Origin: Raineya sp964654605
GTDB lineage: Bacteria; Bacteroidota; Bacteroidia; Cytophagales; Thermonemataceae
Direction: 5' to 3'
Assembly: GCA_964654605.1 (NCBI GenBank)
Contig: CAZZLW010000004.1
Span: 1-64,000, forward strand
DNA length: 64,000 nt
Under the pieces are notes generated by a model. It made no database searches and was not told where the DNA came from. It saw nothing but the letters and a program-made list of their open reading frames with translations. Positions 51,520 through 60,434 of this stretch are shown here, piece after piece (positions within the stretch are counted from its first letter, which is position 1; every line of letters begins with the position of its first letter). The position numbers were made by a program, and so were the translations under genes.

Positions 51520-52935
51520 ATGGTCTTTGCGAGTTTGATTTTTTTAAGCTATTTCTTGCCGATAAGTTTGCTTTTGTATTATGCTTGGAACAATAAAACT
51601 TATCAGAATATTGTTCTAACACTCTCTTCATTTATTTTTTATGCTTGGGGCGAGCCTGTATGGGTGATTTTACTATTTTTTTCGGCTCTGGTAGATTACC
51701 TGAACGGCTTGTGGGTAGAAAAATACCTTGCAAATTCCCAAAAAAAGGCTCGTTGGGGGGTAATATCCTCATTGGTTATCAACTTGGGCTTACTGATAGC
51801 CTTTAAGTATAGCGGATTTTTATCAGAAAATATCAATGCCCTTTTGGGCTTGCATTTGCCTGTTCCTAAAATAGACTTGCCTATTGGTATTTCGTTTTAT
51901 ACCTTTCAGACTATCTCTTACACAATAGATGTGTATAGGGGCGAGGTGAAGGCTCAAAAGTCTTTTCTGAAATTTTTGATGTTTGTGAGTATGTATCATC
52001 AGCTGGTAGCAGGTCCCATTGTACGATATGCTCATATTGCTCACGAAATAGAAAATCGTAAATTTAATTGGGTGGATATGGGGGCAGGCATACACAGGTT
52101 TTGTATCGGGCTTTTCAAAAAAGTAGTCATTGCCAACATAGCCGCAGAAATAGCTAAAAACTATTTAGACGGCAATCTTTCGGAAATTTCGGTAGCTGAG
52201 GCTTGGTTTGGCATTATTTTGTATTCTTTGCAAATTTATTTTGATTTTTCGGGCTATTCGGATATGGCAATTGGCTTGGGACGAATGTATGGCTTCCATT
52301 ATTACGAAAACTTCAAATATCCTTATATTTCCAAATCTGCTACTGAGTTTTGGCGAAGATGGCATATTTCTTTGGGGAGCTTTTTCCGAGATTATGTCTA
52401 TATTCCACTTGGGGGCAATAAAAGGTTCTTTTATCGCAATCTCTTTATTGTATGGGGGCTTACGGGGCTTTGGCACGGAGCCAGTTGGAACTTTGTGCTT
52501 TGGGGCTTGTATTTTGGTGTTCTTATTGCTTTGGAAAGGCTTTTTTTAGGAAAAATTTTAGAAAAAATTCCTGCGATATTTGCTCATTTGTACTTGATTT
52601 TTGTGGCTATTTTGGGCTGGGCTTTGTTTTATTTTACAGATTTTCATAAACTTACACATTTTCTCAAAATTTTATTTGGCTTTATGCCCAACCCTTTTTG
52701 GAACTACGAACTTACATTTAAGCTACAAGAAAATGCCTTTTGGTTTGCTTTGGCATTGCTTTTATGCACGCCCATATACACGTGGGTAGCAAGGTGGTTT
52801 GCTCTAAAAATGAAATACCAACCGCAACTTTATACTTGGGTGATTGTTCATTCTTTCCAATTTATTCTGCTTATTCTTTCTATTACGATGCTTGTGGGTA
52901 GAAGCTACAATCCGTTTATTTATTTTAGGTTTTAG
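51520..52935 (+). CDS. MBOAT-family O-acyltransferase (AlgI-like)
   Basis: 471-residue membrane protein with about ten helices. The MBOAT core is intact: LPIGISFYTFQTISYTIDVY, YHQLVAGPIVRYAHI, DFSGYSDMAIGLGRMYGF, FWRRWHISLGSFFRDYVYIP with LGGNKR, and the catalytic His in GLWHGASWNF. AlgI-type proteins move acetyl or other acyl groups across the membrane to a periplasmic SGNH-type transferase for exopolysaccharide or cell-wall acylation. Here no AlgJ/AlgX or SGNH partner follows; the next gene is yicC. Substrate unknown. Confidence 0.92.
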   Translation: MVFASLIFLSYFLPISLLLYYAWNNKTYQNIVLTLSSFIFYAWGEPVWVILLFFSALVDYLNGLWVEKYLANSQKKARWGVISSLVINLGLLIAFKYSGFLSENINALLGLHLPVPKIDLPIGISFYTFQTISYTIDVYRGEVKAQKSFLKFLMFVSMYHQLVAGPIVRYAHIAHEIENRKFNWVDMGAGIHRFCIGLFKKVVIANIAAEIAKNYLDGNLSEISVAEAWFGIILYSLQIYFDFSGYSDMAIGLGRMYGFHYYENFKYPYISKSATEFWRRWHISLGSFFRDYVYIPLGGNKRFFYRNLFIVWGLTGLWHGASWNFVLWGLYFGVLIALERLFLGKILEKIPAIFAHLYLIFVAILGWALFYFTDFHKLTHFLKILFGFMPNPFWNYELTFKLQENAFWFALALLLCTPIYTWVARWFALKMKYQPQLYTWVIVHSFQFILLILSITMLVGRSYNPFIYFRF

Positions 52936-52969
52936 CTTGAAAAGTTTTTCATAAAAATCTTTATCAGTT

Positions 52970-53845
52970 ATGCTCCAATCAATGACGGGCTACGGGAAAG
53001 CCCAAACCGAAAAAAATGGCTATCAAATGGAAGTTGAAATCAAGACGCTGAATAGCAAATTTTTAGATGCTTCTTTGCGTATGCCCAAAGAACTCAACGA
53101 AAAAGAGCTGGAAATAAGAATTTTACTGCAAGAGCATTTGGAGCGTGGTAAGGTAAATCTGACTATCAATTTCCAAAGACCTCCACAATTGCAAAGCACT
53201 ACTCTTGATGAAAATACCATTACTTTGTACTACGAGAAACTTTTGAGCATTGCCGAAAAATTGGAGGCTTCTACACAAAACCTTTTTCAAATGGCTCTTG
53301 AACTTGCCGAAAAAAATCAGCAAAGTAGTTTGCAAAACCTTGCAGAAGAGGAGTGGAATGGGCTGAAAGAAACACTCTTACAGGCTTTGGAACGCTGTAA
53401 AGAGTTCAGATTGCACGAGGGGGCAATTATTCGGGACAAACTTTTGGAATATGCTCGCAACATTGAAAACTATTTGCAGGAAATTGAAAAACAAGACCGA
53501 AATCGCTTAGATTACATCAAAACTAAGTTGCAGAGCCGATTGCAAGAAATTTTGGGAGATGAAAATTTTGACCGCAACCGATTGGAGCAAGAAATGATTT
53601 TTTATGCCGAAAAGCTGGATATTACCGAAGAAAAAGTCCGTTTGCAAAAACATATTGATTACTTGCGAGAAATGCTTTCCGATAAAAATTCTAATGGAAA
53701 AAAAATCAATTTCATTTCCCAAGAAATAGGCAGAGAAATCAATACGATTGGCTCAAAAGCCAATGATGCCACTATTCAGCGTTGGGTGGTTTTGATGAAA
53801 GAGGAACTGGAAAAAATTAAAGAGCAATCTATGAATGTATTGTAG
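52970..53845 (+). CDS. yicC: YicC/YloC-family endoribonuclease
   Basis: 291 residues. N-terminus MLQSMTGYGKAQTEKNGYQM and VEIKTLNSKFLDASLRMPKE; the C-terminal DUF1732 half includes RLEQEMIFYAEKLDITEEKV, then RLQKHIDYLREML and GKKINFISQEIGREINTIGS. Relatives are metal-dependent endoribonucleases. In many bacteria the gene precedes gmk; here that is not so, and a pseudouridine synthase gene follows by 37 bp in the same direction. Confidence 0.95.
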   Translation: MLQSMTGYGKAQTEKNGYQMEVEIKTLNSKFLDASLRMPKELNEKELEIRILLQEHLERGKVNLTINFQRPPQLQSTTLDENTITLYYEKLLSIAEKLEASTQNLFQMALELAEKNQQSSLQNLAEEEWNGLKETLLQALERCKEFRLHEGAIIRDKLLEYARNIENYLQEIEKQDRNRLDYIKTKLQSRLQEILGDENFDRNRLEQEMIFYAEKLDITEEKVRLQKHIDYLREMLSDKNSNGKKINFISQEIGREINTIGSKANDATIQRWVVLMKEELEKIKEQSMNVL

Positions 53846-53882
53846 TAGAGATAGGAAACAAAGGACAAAATAAGCTAAAAAA

Positions 53883-54959
53883 ATGAGTAAGTTAGAAAAA
53901 AGATTGGAGCAAGGTTCAGCCAATGAAGAGTTTTTGGAAGAAGAGGATAGCACTGAACTTTATGAGCATTTTCGTATTACAGCGGATAAGGGGCAGAGTT
54001 TGCTCAGAATTGATAAATTTTTGGTAGGTAGGCTGGAAGGTATTACTCGCAGTAGGGTGCAAAATGCCATAGAAGCGGGATTGGTACAAGTAAATGGCAA
54101 AACTACCAAAGCTAATTACAAAGTAAAGCCACAAGATACGATTGTTGTTCATTTGCCCAAACCGCCCCGCAACGAAGAAGTTTTACCCGAAAATATCCCA
54201 CTGCAAATTGAATACGAAGATGAAGACTTGCTGATTATCAACAAGCCCGCAGGAATGGTTGTGCATCCTGCTTTTGGCAACTGGAACGGAACGCTTGTCA
54301 ATGCTCTTTTGTATCATTTTCAGCATTTGCCTCATACCGAAGGTAATGAGATTCGTCCGGGTTTGGTGCATAGAATAGATAAAGATACTTCGGGGCTTTT
54401 GGTGGTTGCTAAAAATGAAAAATCTTTGAGCCATCTTGCCAAACAATTCTTTGACCATACCATTCAGCGTACTTATTTGGCTTTGGTTTGGGGCGAGCCC
54501 AAGCAAACCAAAGGTACGATAGATAGCTACATTGGCAGAAGCAAGCGAGATAGAAAAATTATGGACGTTTTTGAAGCTGATGAACCTACTGCCAAAAGAG
54601 CTATTACGCATTACGAGGTAGTACAATCGTTTGGTTATGTGAGTTTGCTCAAATGTAATTTGGAAACGGGCAGAACGCACCAAATACGTGTGCATCTCAA
54701 ATCCATTGGGCATCCGCTTTTTGCTGATAGTGCTTATGGGGGCGATAAAATCTTGAAAGGTTTGCTTACACAAAAATATAAGCAGTTTGTAGAAAATTGC
54801 TTTGAACTGATGCCTCGTCAGGCTTTGCACGCACAAAGTTTGGGTTTTCTGCACCCTACTACACGCAAAGAAATGTTTTTTGAAAGTCCTTTACCTGCCG
54901 ATTTTCAGGCAGTTTTAGAAAAATGGCAAAATTATGTCAGTCAAAAAAATCTTGTTTGA
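53883..54959 (+). CDS. rluD: RluA-family 23S rRNA pseudouridine synthase (RluD type)
   Basis: 358 residues. An S4 RNA-binding domain (about 40-100; RIDKFLVGRLEGITRSRVQN) precedes the catalytic domain with the RluA hallmark HRIDKDTSGLLVVAKNE (catalytic Asp) and YLALVWGEPKQTKGTIDSYI. GRTHQIRVHLKSIGHPLFAD is the third family motif. It probably modifies 23S rRNA helix 69, by analogy with RluD. The first 38 residues are acidic and poorly conserved. prmC starts within its last 26 bp. Confidence 0.93.
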   Translation: MSKLEKRLEQGSANEEFLEEEDSTELYEHFRITADKGQSLLRIDKFLVGRLEGITRSRVQNAIEAGLVQVNGKTTKANYKVKPQDTIVVHLPKPPRNEEVLPENIPLQIEYEDEDLLIINKPAGMVVHPAFGNWNGTLVNALLYHFQHLPHTEGNEIRPGLVHRIDKDTSGLLVVAKNEKSLSHLAKQFFDHTIQRTYLALVWGEPKQTKGTIDSYIGRSKRDRKIMDVFEADEPTAKRAITHYEVVQSFGYVSLLKCNLETGRTHQIRVHLKSIGHPLFADSAYGGDKILKGLLTQKYKQFVENCFELMPRQALHAQSLGFLHPTTRKEMFFESPLPADFQAVLEKWQNYVSQKNLV

Positions 54960-55776
54960 AGTCAAAGAAAGATTGAACGCTTATTTTTCCCCTTCCGAAG
55001 CGGATTTTTTGGCTTTTATACTTTTAGAAAAAGTTACGCAACTCAGCAAAACACAAATTTTACTCAATACAGCATTTACTTTCACCCAAGCACAGCAAGA
55101 GCTTTTAGAAAACAATTTACAAAGAATTATTGCCCAAGAACCTTGGCAGTATGTTGTAGGGGAGATAGATTTTTTAGGCTCAAAGCTAAAAGTCAATTCT
55201 GCGGTGTTAGTGCCGCGTCCTGAAACCGAAGAATGGGTACAAAAACTTATTCAAAAGCATAAAAATCAAAATTTTAGGCATATTTTAGAAATTGGAACGG
55301 GAAGCGGTTGTATTGCTATAACTTTGGCAAAGGCTTTTCCCGATGCAGAACTTACTGCTTTGGATATTTCACAAGAGGCGATAAATTTGGCTTTTCAAAA
55401 TTCTTTGAATAACAAAGTTGGTATTAACTTTCTACACCTTGACTTTCTGACTTGGCAAACATCAGATTCTTGGGATTTGGTAGTGAGCAATCCGCCGTAT
55501 ATCTGCGAAAGCGAAAAAAAACAAATGCAGACCAACGTATTAGCTTACGAGCCGTCGCAAGCTCTTTTTGTGCCTGATGAAAATCCTCTGCTTTTTTATG
55601 AAAAAATCGCTAAATTAGCCCAAAATCATCTTTCAGAAAGGGGTTGGCTCTATGTGGAAATCAATGAGCGTTTTGGAACAGAAGTGAAGGCATTATTTGA
55701 GCAATACGGCTTGCAAAATGTGATAATTCAGCAGGACTTTGCGGGCAAAGATAGGGTAGCTATTGCAAGAAAGTAA
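54934..55776 (+). CDS. prmC: PrmC: release factor glutamine methyltransferase
   Basis: 280 residues. An N-terminal helical substrate domain precedes the SAM-binding fold: RHILEIGTGSGCIAITLAKA (motif I), ELTALDISQEAINLA, and VVSNPPYICESE with the catalytic NPPY. PRPETEEWVQ before motif I is also conserved. It methylates the GGQ glutamine of RF1/RF2. The start overlaps rluD by 26 bp, indicating translational coupling. Confidence 0.95.
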   Translation: MSVKKILFEVKERLNAYFSPSEADFLAFILLEKVTQLSKTQILLNTAFTFTQAQQELLENNLQRIIAQEPWQYVVGEIDFLGSKLKVNSAVLVPRPETEEWVQKLIQKHKNQNFRHILEIGTGSGCIAITLAKAFPDAELTALDISQEAINLAFQNSLNNKVGINFLHLDFLTWQTSDSWDLVVSNPPYICESEKKQMQTNVLAYEPSQALFVPDENPLLFYEKIAKLAQNHLSERGWLYVEINERFGTEVKALFEQYGLQNVIIQQDFAGKDRVAIARK

Positions 55777-55781
55777 AGTTT

Positions 55782-56183
55782 CTACTGCAAAATTCCTTCC
55801 AAATCAATTTGTTTGATGTATTTGTAGTTGGCTTCGGTAATATGCTCAGGTGCGAAAATAAATTGTTTGTCAAAAATCTGATTATCAATGTAGTAGCTAA
55901 TCCAATACTCACTATTTAGGGCGAATACTTCGGGAGAGATAGGCTCAATAATGCAATGACTGATAGCAGGAACTACTTCAAAATAATAGCGAATGGTGGA
56001 AGTATTACGTTTTTCGCCATTTATTTCGCCATACCCTCGACAGGTGATAATTACATTTTTCAAGTCAATCTCGTTGGTATTGATAAGATACGCAAACCAT
56101 TCGTATTCTTGGTAATCATTTTTTTTGCGGGCAATAGCAATCTGTACGCCCTCTACACTGGGAAATTCTATATCTTTTCGCAT
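55782..56183 (-). CDS. conserved Bacteroidota protein of unknown function
   Basis: 133 residues, cytoplasmic, no signal. A single beta-rich domain with VEGVQIAIARKKNDYQEYEW, VIITCRGYGEINGEKRNTST, RYYFEVVPAISHCIIEPISP and LNSEYWISYYIDNQIFDKQF. I recall close relatives across Bacteroidota, sometimes annotated misleadingly as a phenylalanyl-tRNA synthetase subunit; nothing here supports that enzyme. It is convergent with prmC (5 bp apart) and divergent from ggt. Function unknown. Confidence 0.75.
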   Translation of the reverse strand: MRKDIEFPSVEGVQIAIARKKNDYQEYEWFAYLINTNEIDLKNVIITCRGYGEINGEKRNTSTIRYYFEVVPAISHCIIEPISPEVFALNSEYWISYYIDNQIFDKQFIFAPEHITEANYKYIKQIDLEGILQ

Positions 56184-56288
56184 TGTTTTATCTTTTTTAC
56201 GGAAATGTATTCTACAAACTTACAAAAAATCCGTATATTTTCAAGCAATTTTTTCCGAAAACCTTTTGAGCCTCAAAATTAAATCAAA

Positions 56289-57983
56289 ATGAGAAAATTT
56301 TTGCTTTTAGCCCTTCTTTTTTTGTCAAATGAATTGCTTTTAGCCCAAAAAAAGGCAGTAATTGCTGAAAATGGTATAGTAACCAGTGCCTATCCCGATG
56401 CTTCCCGAATAGGCGTAGAGATACTGAAAAAAGGTGGCAATGCCTTTGATGCAATGGTAGCCACAGAATTTGCTTTGGCAGTTTGCTTTCCAATAGCAGG
56501 AAATATCGGGGGCGGTGGTTTTATGGTGGCTCGTACTGCCAAAGGAGAATACGATGTGCTGGATTATCGTGAAAAAGCCCCGCTCAAAGCTCACGAAAAA
56601 ATGTATTTAGATGAAAAAGGCAATGTTATTGGGCGTTTGAGCCAAGATGGGCATTTAGCCGTAGGAGTGCCTGGTACCGTTGATGGAATGATAAAAGTGC
56701 ATCAGAAATATGGCAGTTTACCTTTCAAAGACCTTATTCAGCCCGCTATTGATTTAGCTTACAAAGGTTTTGTACTGACGCAAAACGAAGCCGAAAACCT
56801 AAATTCCTATCGAGAAGATTTTTTGCGTATCAATACACACACGCCTACACATATTGTAAAACCCGAAGGCAAGGTATGGAAAGCTGGCGATACCCTTCGC
56901 CAAACAGAACTTGCCAAAACTTTGGAACGAATCAGAGATTACGGCAGAGCGGGTTTTTACGAAGGACTTACCGCCGACTTGATAGTGGCAGAAATGCAAA
57001 GTCCCCAAGAGCCGTCCCGAAGAGGTATCATTACTCACGAAGATTTGAAAAACTATCAAGCAGTTTGGCGAAAGCCACTGATTGGCTATTACAAAGGGCA
57101 TAAAATTATCACAATGCCACCGCCTTCTTCTGGGGGCATAGGGCTTTTGCAAATTTTGGGAATGATAGATAGATATCCACTTTCACGTTGGGGCTTGCGA
57201 GATAAACGCACTATGCAGGTGATTATTGAAGCAGAAAGGCGTTTTTATGCAGATAGAGCTATGCACATTGCTGACCCCGATTTTTACAAAGTTCCTTTGC
57301 AAAAACTTTTGGATAAAAATTACCTTCAAAACCGAATGAAAGATTTTAGTTTTGAAAAGGCAGGAAAATCTGAAAGCATTACCGCAGGCAATATTCCTGA
57401 AAGTGAGGAAACTACACACTACACTATTGCCGATAAATGGGGAAATGTAGTTTGTGTAACTACTACGCTCAATGGGGCTTATGGCTCAAAAGTTATGGTA
57501 AAAGGGGCGGGCTTCTTTTTGAATAATGAAATGGACGATTTTAGCATTAAAGCAGGTTTTCCGAATTTGTATGGGGCGATTGGAGGAAAAGCCAATGCCA
57601 TTGCACCCCAAAAAAGAATGTTGAGTTCAATGACTCCTACGATTGTTGAAAAAAATGGTAAATTTTTATTTGCTCTTGGCACGCCCGGAGGTACTACCAT
57701 TCCTACCTCGGTATTACAAGTTTTTTTGAATGTAGTAGAGTTTGAAATGTCCCTGCAAGAGGCGATGGATATGCCTCGTTTTCATCATCAGTGGCAACCT
57801 GATGTAGTTTATGTAGAAAAAAATGGCTTTGAAGCAAAACTTATCCAAGAACTTGAGCAGTTAGGCTATCGCTTTCAAACTCGCAATACCATAGGGCGAG
57901 TGAATGGTATAAGAAAATTGAAAAATGGCAAGTGGGAGGGAGGAGCAGATTCGCGTAAAGACGATACAGCAGTAGGGTATTAG
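56289..57983 (+). CDS. ggt: gamma-glutamyltransferase
   Basis: 564 residues with a signal peptide ending in LLLAQ, so periplasmic. Family motifs: GNAFDAMVATEFALAVCFPI and GNIGGGGFMVARTAKGEYDV. The autoprocessing and nucleophile threonine is in EETTHYTIADKWGNVVCVTT, which begins the small subunit. TLNGAYGSKVMVKGAGFFLN follows, and the end region has GTPGGTTIPTSVLQVF. The proenzyme cleaves itself before that threonine and hydrolyses or transfers the gamma-glutamyl group of glutathione-like substrates. Monocistronic; a dispersed repeat follows. Confidence 0.95.
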   Translation: MRKFLLLALLFLSNELLLAQKKAVIAENGIVTSAYPDASRIGVEILKKGGNAFDAMVATEFALAVCFPIAGNIGGGGFMVARTAKGEYDVLDYREKAPLKAHEKMYLDEKGNVIGRLSQDGHLAVGVPGTVDGMIKVHQKYGSLPFKDLIQPAIDLAYKGFVLTQNEAENLNSYREDFLRINTHTPTHIVKPEGKVWKAGDTLRQTELAKTLERIRDYGRAGFYEGLTADLIVAEMQSPQEPSRRGIITHEDLKNYQAVWRKPLIGYYKGHKIITMPPPSSGGIGLLQILGMIDRYPLSRWGLRDKRTMQVIIEAERRFYADRAMHIADPDFYKVPLQKLLDKNYLQNRMKDFSFEKAGKSESITAGNIPESEETTHYTIADKWGNVVCVTTTLNGAYGSKVMVKGAGFFLNNEMDDFSIKAGFPNLYGAIGGKANAIAPQKRMLSSMTPTIVEKNGKFLFALGTPGGTTIPTSVLQVFLNVVEFEMSLQEAMDMPRFHHQWQPDVVYVEKNGFEAKLIQELEQLGYRFQTRNTIGRVNGIRKLKNGKWEGGADSRKDDTAVGY

Positions 57984-58038
57984 GAGGTACTTCATAATGA
58001 AAAAGTCCTGTTTCTTGTCTTTGATTTTCAGGTTTTTT

Positions 58039-58166
58039 GGTAATTATTTTCGTTCAAAGGTTCAAAATTTGACTTGAAAGTTTTACTCTATCCAAATATC
58101 CAATGTCCTAAATCCTGCTTCTTGTTTCCTGTTTCTATGCTACAAATTAGACTTAAACAATTATTT
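58039..58166 (+). repeat. dispersed ~120-bp repeat, copy 3
   Basis: Blocks in order: GGTAATTATTTTCGTTCAAA, then TGTCCTAAATCCTGCTTC, TTGTTTCCTGTTTC, and CAAATTAGACTTAAACAATT. The last block matches the complement of 47190-47211 at 20 of 21 positions. A second CCTGTTTCTTG at 58007-58017 may be a remnant. It occupies the ggt-to-58233 gap just before the promoter there. Confidence 0.65.
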
Positions 58167-58177
58167 TTTCTATATTT

Positions 58178-58209
58178 TTTGATTTTTGCACAGAAATTGC
58201 TTACATTTG
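58178..58209 (+). promoter_or_regulatory. Bacteroidota-type promoter
   Basis: TTTG at 58178-58181, 20-bp spacer, TACATTTG at 58202-58209; the ATG at 58233 follows by 23 bp. Confidence 0.6.
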
Positions 58210-58232
58210 TTTGTATCTTAAAATCGCTTTTT

Positions 58233-58946
58233 ATGAAAAACGTTCGTTTGTTGGTTGCCTTTTTGGTAGCAATGGGAGGTTTGGTGCTTATTGCAAGCCA
58301 AAAGAGAGTTCAGGAAAGCACTGAAATAAGTGCTCCTAATGTGATAAAAGTTGCCGCTTCGGAAGTTCGCATTGATAATATTGATAAAGCAGATAACTAC
58401 TCTGAAAGTTTGAAGGAGTTTTTGAAAGGCTTTGCCCCTGCAAGGTTTCCTTTTGTCGTAGATGAAAAAACAATGAATTTCTTGAAAATTACCAACCAGC
58501 CAGAGTGGAAAGAAACCAAACAAATTGATGAAAGATATGTTAGATTTGCTCCTCGTATCCATGAGGGCGAATTTAGTCGTGTTCCTCGCGAAATAAAAGG
58601 TTATTACGTGGCTAAAATTGCAGAAAACAAAGATTTTGCGGCGGTCATATACGCTGCGGTTGATTTGGGTTATAGAGGAGAATTTGAAGAAAATTACTCT
58701 GGCTACCTACCTACTAATTTTTTGCTCACAACGTATGCTCCTAATGGAGATATTATTGATGAGTTAGAAGTTGCGAGTTTATTTATGGGAGATTACAGAA
58801 AGCAGGCTTCAATCAACAAAGATTTGCAAATAAGTACCGTAACAAGCGATGAGCAAAAAGAGATTTACCAAATAGATAGAAAAGGGGCTATCAAGAAAGT
58901 GGAGAAAGATAAAAAAGAAAACAAACGAACAGATTTTTATTTCTAA
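58233..58946 (+). CDS. secreted or membrane-anchored protein of unknown function
   Basis: 237 residues from the ATG at 58233, which follows the promoter and opens a signal-like segment (VRLLVAFLVAMGGLVLIA); a 53-codon extension runs through the repeat and promoter and was rejected. The body is mixed alpha/beta with acidic patches: NYSESLKEFLKGFAPARFPF, DERYVRFAPRIHEGEF, and YLPTNFLLTTYAPNGDIIDE. The C-terminus is very basic (KKVEKDKKENKRTDFYF). No family was recognised. It has its own promoter and terminator. Confidence 0.6.
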   Translation: MKNVRLLVAFLVAMGGLVLIASQKRVQESTEISAPNVIKVAASEVRIDNIDKADNYSESLKEFLKGFAPARFPFVVDEKTMNFLKITNQPEWKETKQIDERYVRFAPRIHEGEFSRVPREIKGYYVAKIAENKDFAAVIYAAVDLGYRGEFEENYSGYLPTNFLLTTYAPNGDIIDELEVASLFMGDYRKQASINKDLQISTVTSDEQKEIYQIDRKGAIKKVEKDKKENKRTDFYF

Positions 58947-58961
58947 AAAACATAAGTCTTA

Positions 58962-58999
58962 AAAAGGCGACAACATCAAAATTTATGTTGTCGCCTTTT
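58962..58999. terminator. strong bidirectional terminator
   Basis: AAAAGGCGACAACAT (58962-58976) and ATGTTGTCGCCTTTT (58985-58999) are perfect 15-bp complements with an 8-nt loop, between convergent genes. Confidence 0.9.
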
Positions 59000-59010
59000 G
59001 CTTTTTATCC

Positions 59011-60288
59011 TTACAAACGCTTAATCATATTTTTGTAAGGGTAGAAATCAACTTGTATCGTATGGCGGGGAGAGGCTTTATAGCGTTTGCGTAGTTTTTC
59101 TTTGTATCCTTCAATATCGGCAAGCATTGCCTCTTTGGAAGGCAGTTTGCTTTTACCTTTCAGAATACGTGCTACCCACTCCGATTGTACTTCAGCAAGG
59201 GGCATAATTGCTCCAAGAGGTTGTACCAAACCAATAAAAAACAGATTGTTATGTTCGGGGTGAATAACGTGCTTGTATAAAGAAACTTCGTTGGTTTCTT
59301 CGGCATTGAGGAAATTCTTATCAAAGAAAGGAAAAGCAATTTTATAGCCTGTGGCATAGATAAGTACATCTGCTTTTTCTTGCGAGCCGTCTTCAAAAAT
59401 AATATTATCGCCTGCTAATTTTTGAATGTTGGGTTTGATATGGACTTTGCCGTGCCCTGCAAGCGAAAATAAATCTTGCGAAATAGTTGGGTGTTCGGAA
59501 AGTAGAGGGCGTTTGGGCTTGGGAATGCCATAATTTTCTTGTTTGCCACGAGCTACCCACAAACAAAATGAAAGCAAACCTCTCTTGAACCACATTGGTA
59601 GCCATTCTACGCTGTATTTGTTGAGCGTATCAAAAGGCTTGCCAAGAATATATTTGGGCAAAACGTATGCACCACTTCGGGTAGAAATCATCACTTTGCC
59701 TGTGCTGGTACGAGCCGCCTCGCAAGCAATATCTACTGCCGAATTGCCAAAACCTACTACTACCACATTTTTATTCCCTAAAAAAATATCGGGTGTTTTG
59801 TAATCGTGAGAATGGAGAACTAATCCATTAAACTCTCCCTCAAAATTAGGATAGCGAGGTTTCCAATGATGCCCGCTGGCAACCATTACGGCTGTATAGG
59901 TTTTCTTTTCGCCATTATCCAAAGTTACTTCATACAAGCCGTTGGGTAGCTTTTCTACTCGTTCCACCCCCGTTTTGAAACGAATTTTATCCCTAAACCC
60001 AAAATGATTGACATAGCTTTCAAAATACTCCATAATTTGGTAATGGCTTGGGTAATCGGGATAATTTTCGGGCATAGGAAAATCGGAGTATGCCATTACT
60101 TTTTTAGAAGTATTGATATGCAAAGAACGATACGAGGAGGACATTCCGTTATCGTTCATATAACGCCAATTTCCTCCAATACCCGAACCTTTTTCGTAGC
60201 AATCGAAGGGGATATTATTTTCTTGTAATACTTTGCAGGCTACAATACCACTGGAGCCTGCACCAATTACACAAACTTTATGTTCCAT
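59011..60288 (-). CDS. flavin-containing monooxygenase
   Basis: 425 residues from the ATG at 60288 (a GTG three codons upstream is possible). FAD-binding VCVIGAGSSGIVACKVL at the N-terminus, GNWRYMNDN, the FMO identifying motif FNGLVLHSHDY (F/HxxxY type), the NADPH site VVVVGFGNSAVDIACEAA and a late YATGYKIAFPFF. Closer in pattern to classical FMOs than to Baeyer-Villiger enzymes. The likely reaction is N- or S-oxygenation, substrate unknown. The GH3-family gene lies upstream in the same direction, 146 bp apart. Confidence 0.88.
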   Translation of the reverse strand: MEHKVCVIGAGSSGIVACKVLQENNIPFDCYEKGSGIGGNWRYMNDNGMSSSYRSLHINTSKKVMAYSDFPMPENYPDYPSHYQIMEYFESYVNHFGFRDKIRFKTGVERVEKLPNGLYEVTLDNGEKKTYTAVMVASGHHWKPRYPNFEGEFNGLVLHSHDYKTPDIFLGNKNVVVVGFGNSAVDIACEAARTSTGKVMISTRSGAYVLPKYILGKPFDTLNKYSVEWLPMWFKRGLLSFCLWVARGKQENYGIPKPKRPLLSEHPTISQDLFSLAGHGKVHIKPNIQKLAGDNIIFEDGSQEKADVLIYATGYKIAFPFFDKNFLNAEETNEVSLYKHVIHPEHNNLFFIGLVQPLGAIMPLAEVQSEWVARILKGKSKLPSKEAMLADIEGYKEKLRKRYKASPRHTIQVDFYPYKNMIKRL

Positions 60289-60332
60289 AATAAGCACACA
60301 GATAGTTTAATTGAGAAGTTTGAGGGTAGAGC

Positions 60333-60381
60333 GTTTGAAGTTTGAAAGTTTTTTGTATCATTAAACCTCTGAACTTCAAAC
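60333..60381. repeat. inverted repeat in a GTTTGAA/CTCAAAC-type tract
   Basis: GTTTGAAGTT (60333-60342) and AACTTCAAAC (60372-60381) are perfect complements 29 bp apart, inside a tract of the same short words seen at 1751-1882 and 24720-24800. It may form the 3' end of the GH3-family transcript. Confidence 0.5.
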
Positions 60382-60434
60382 ATTTAGAATAATTCTTTTG
60401 AACTCCCTATCCTCAACTTTTTACTTCTTTATTT

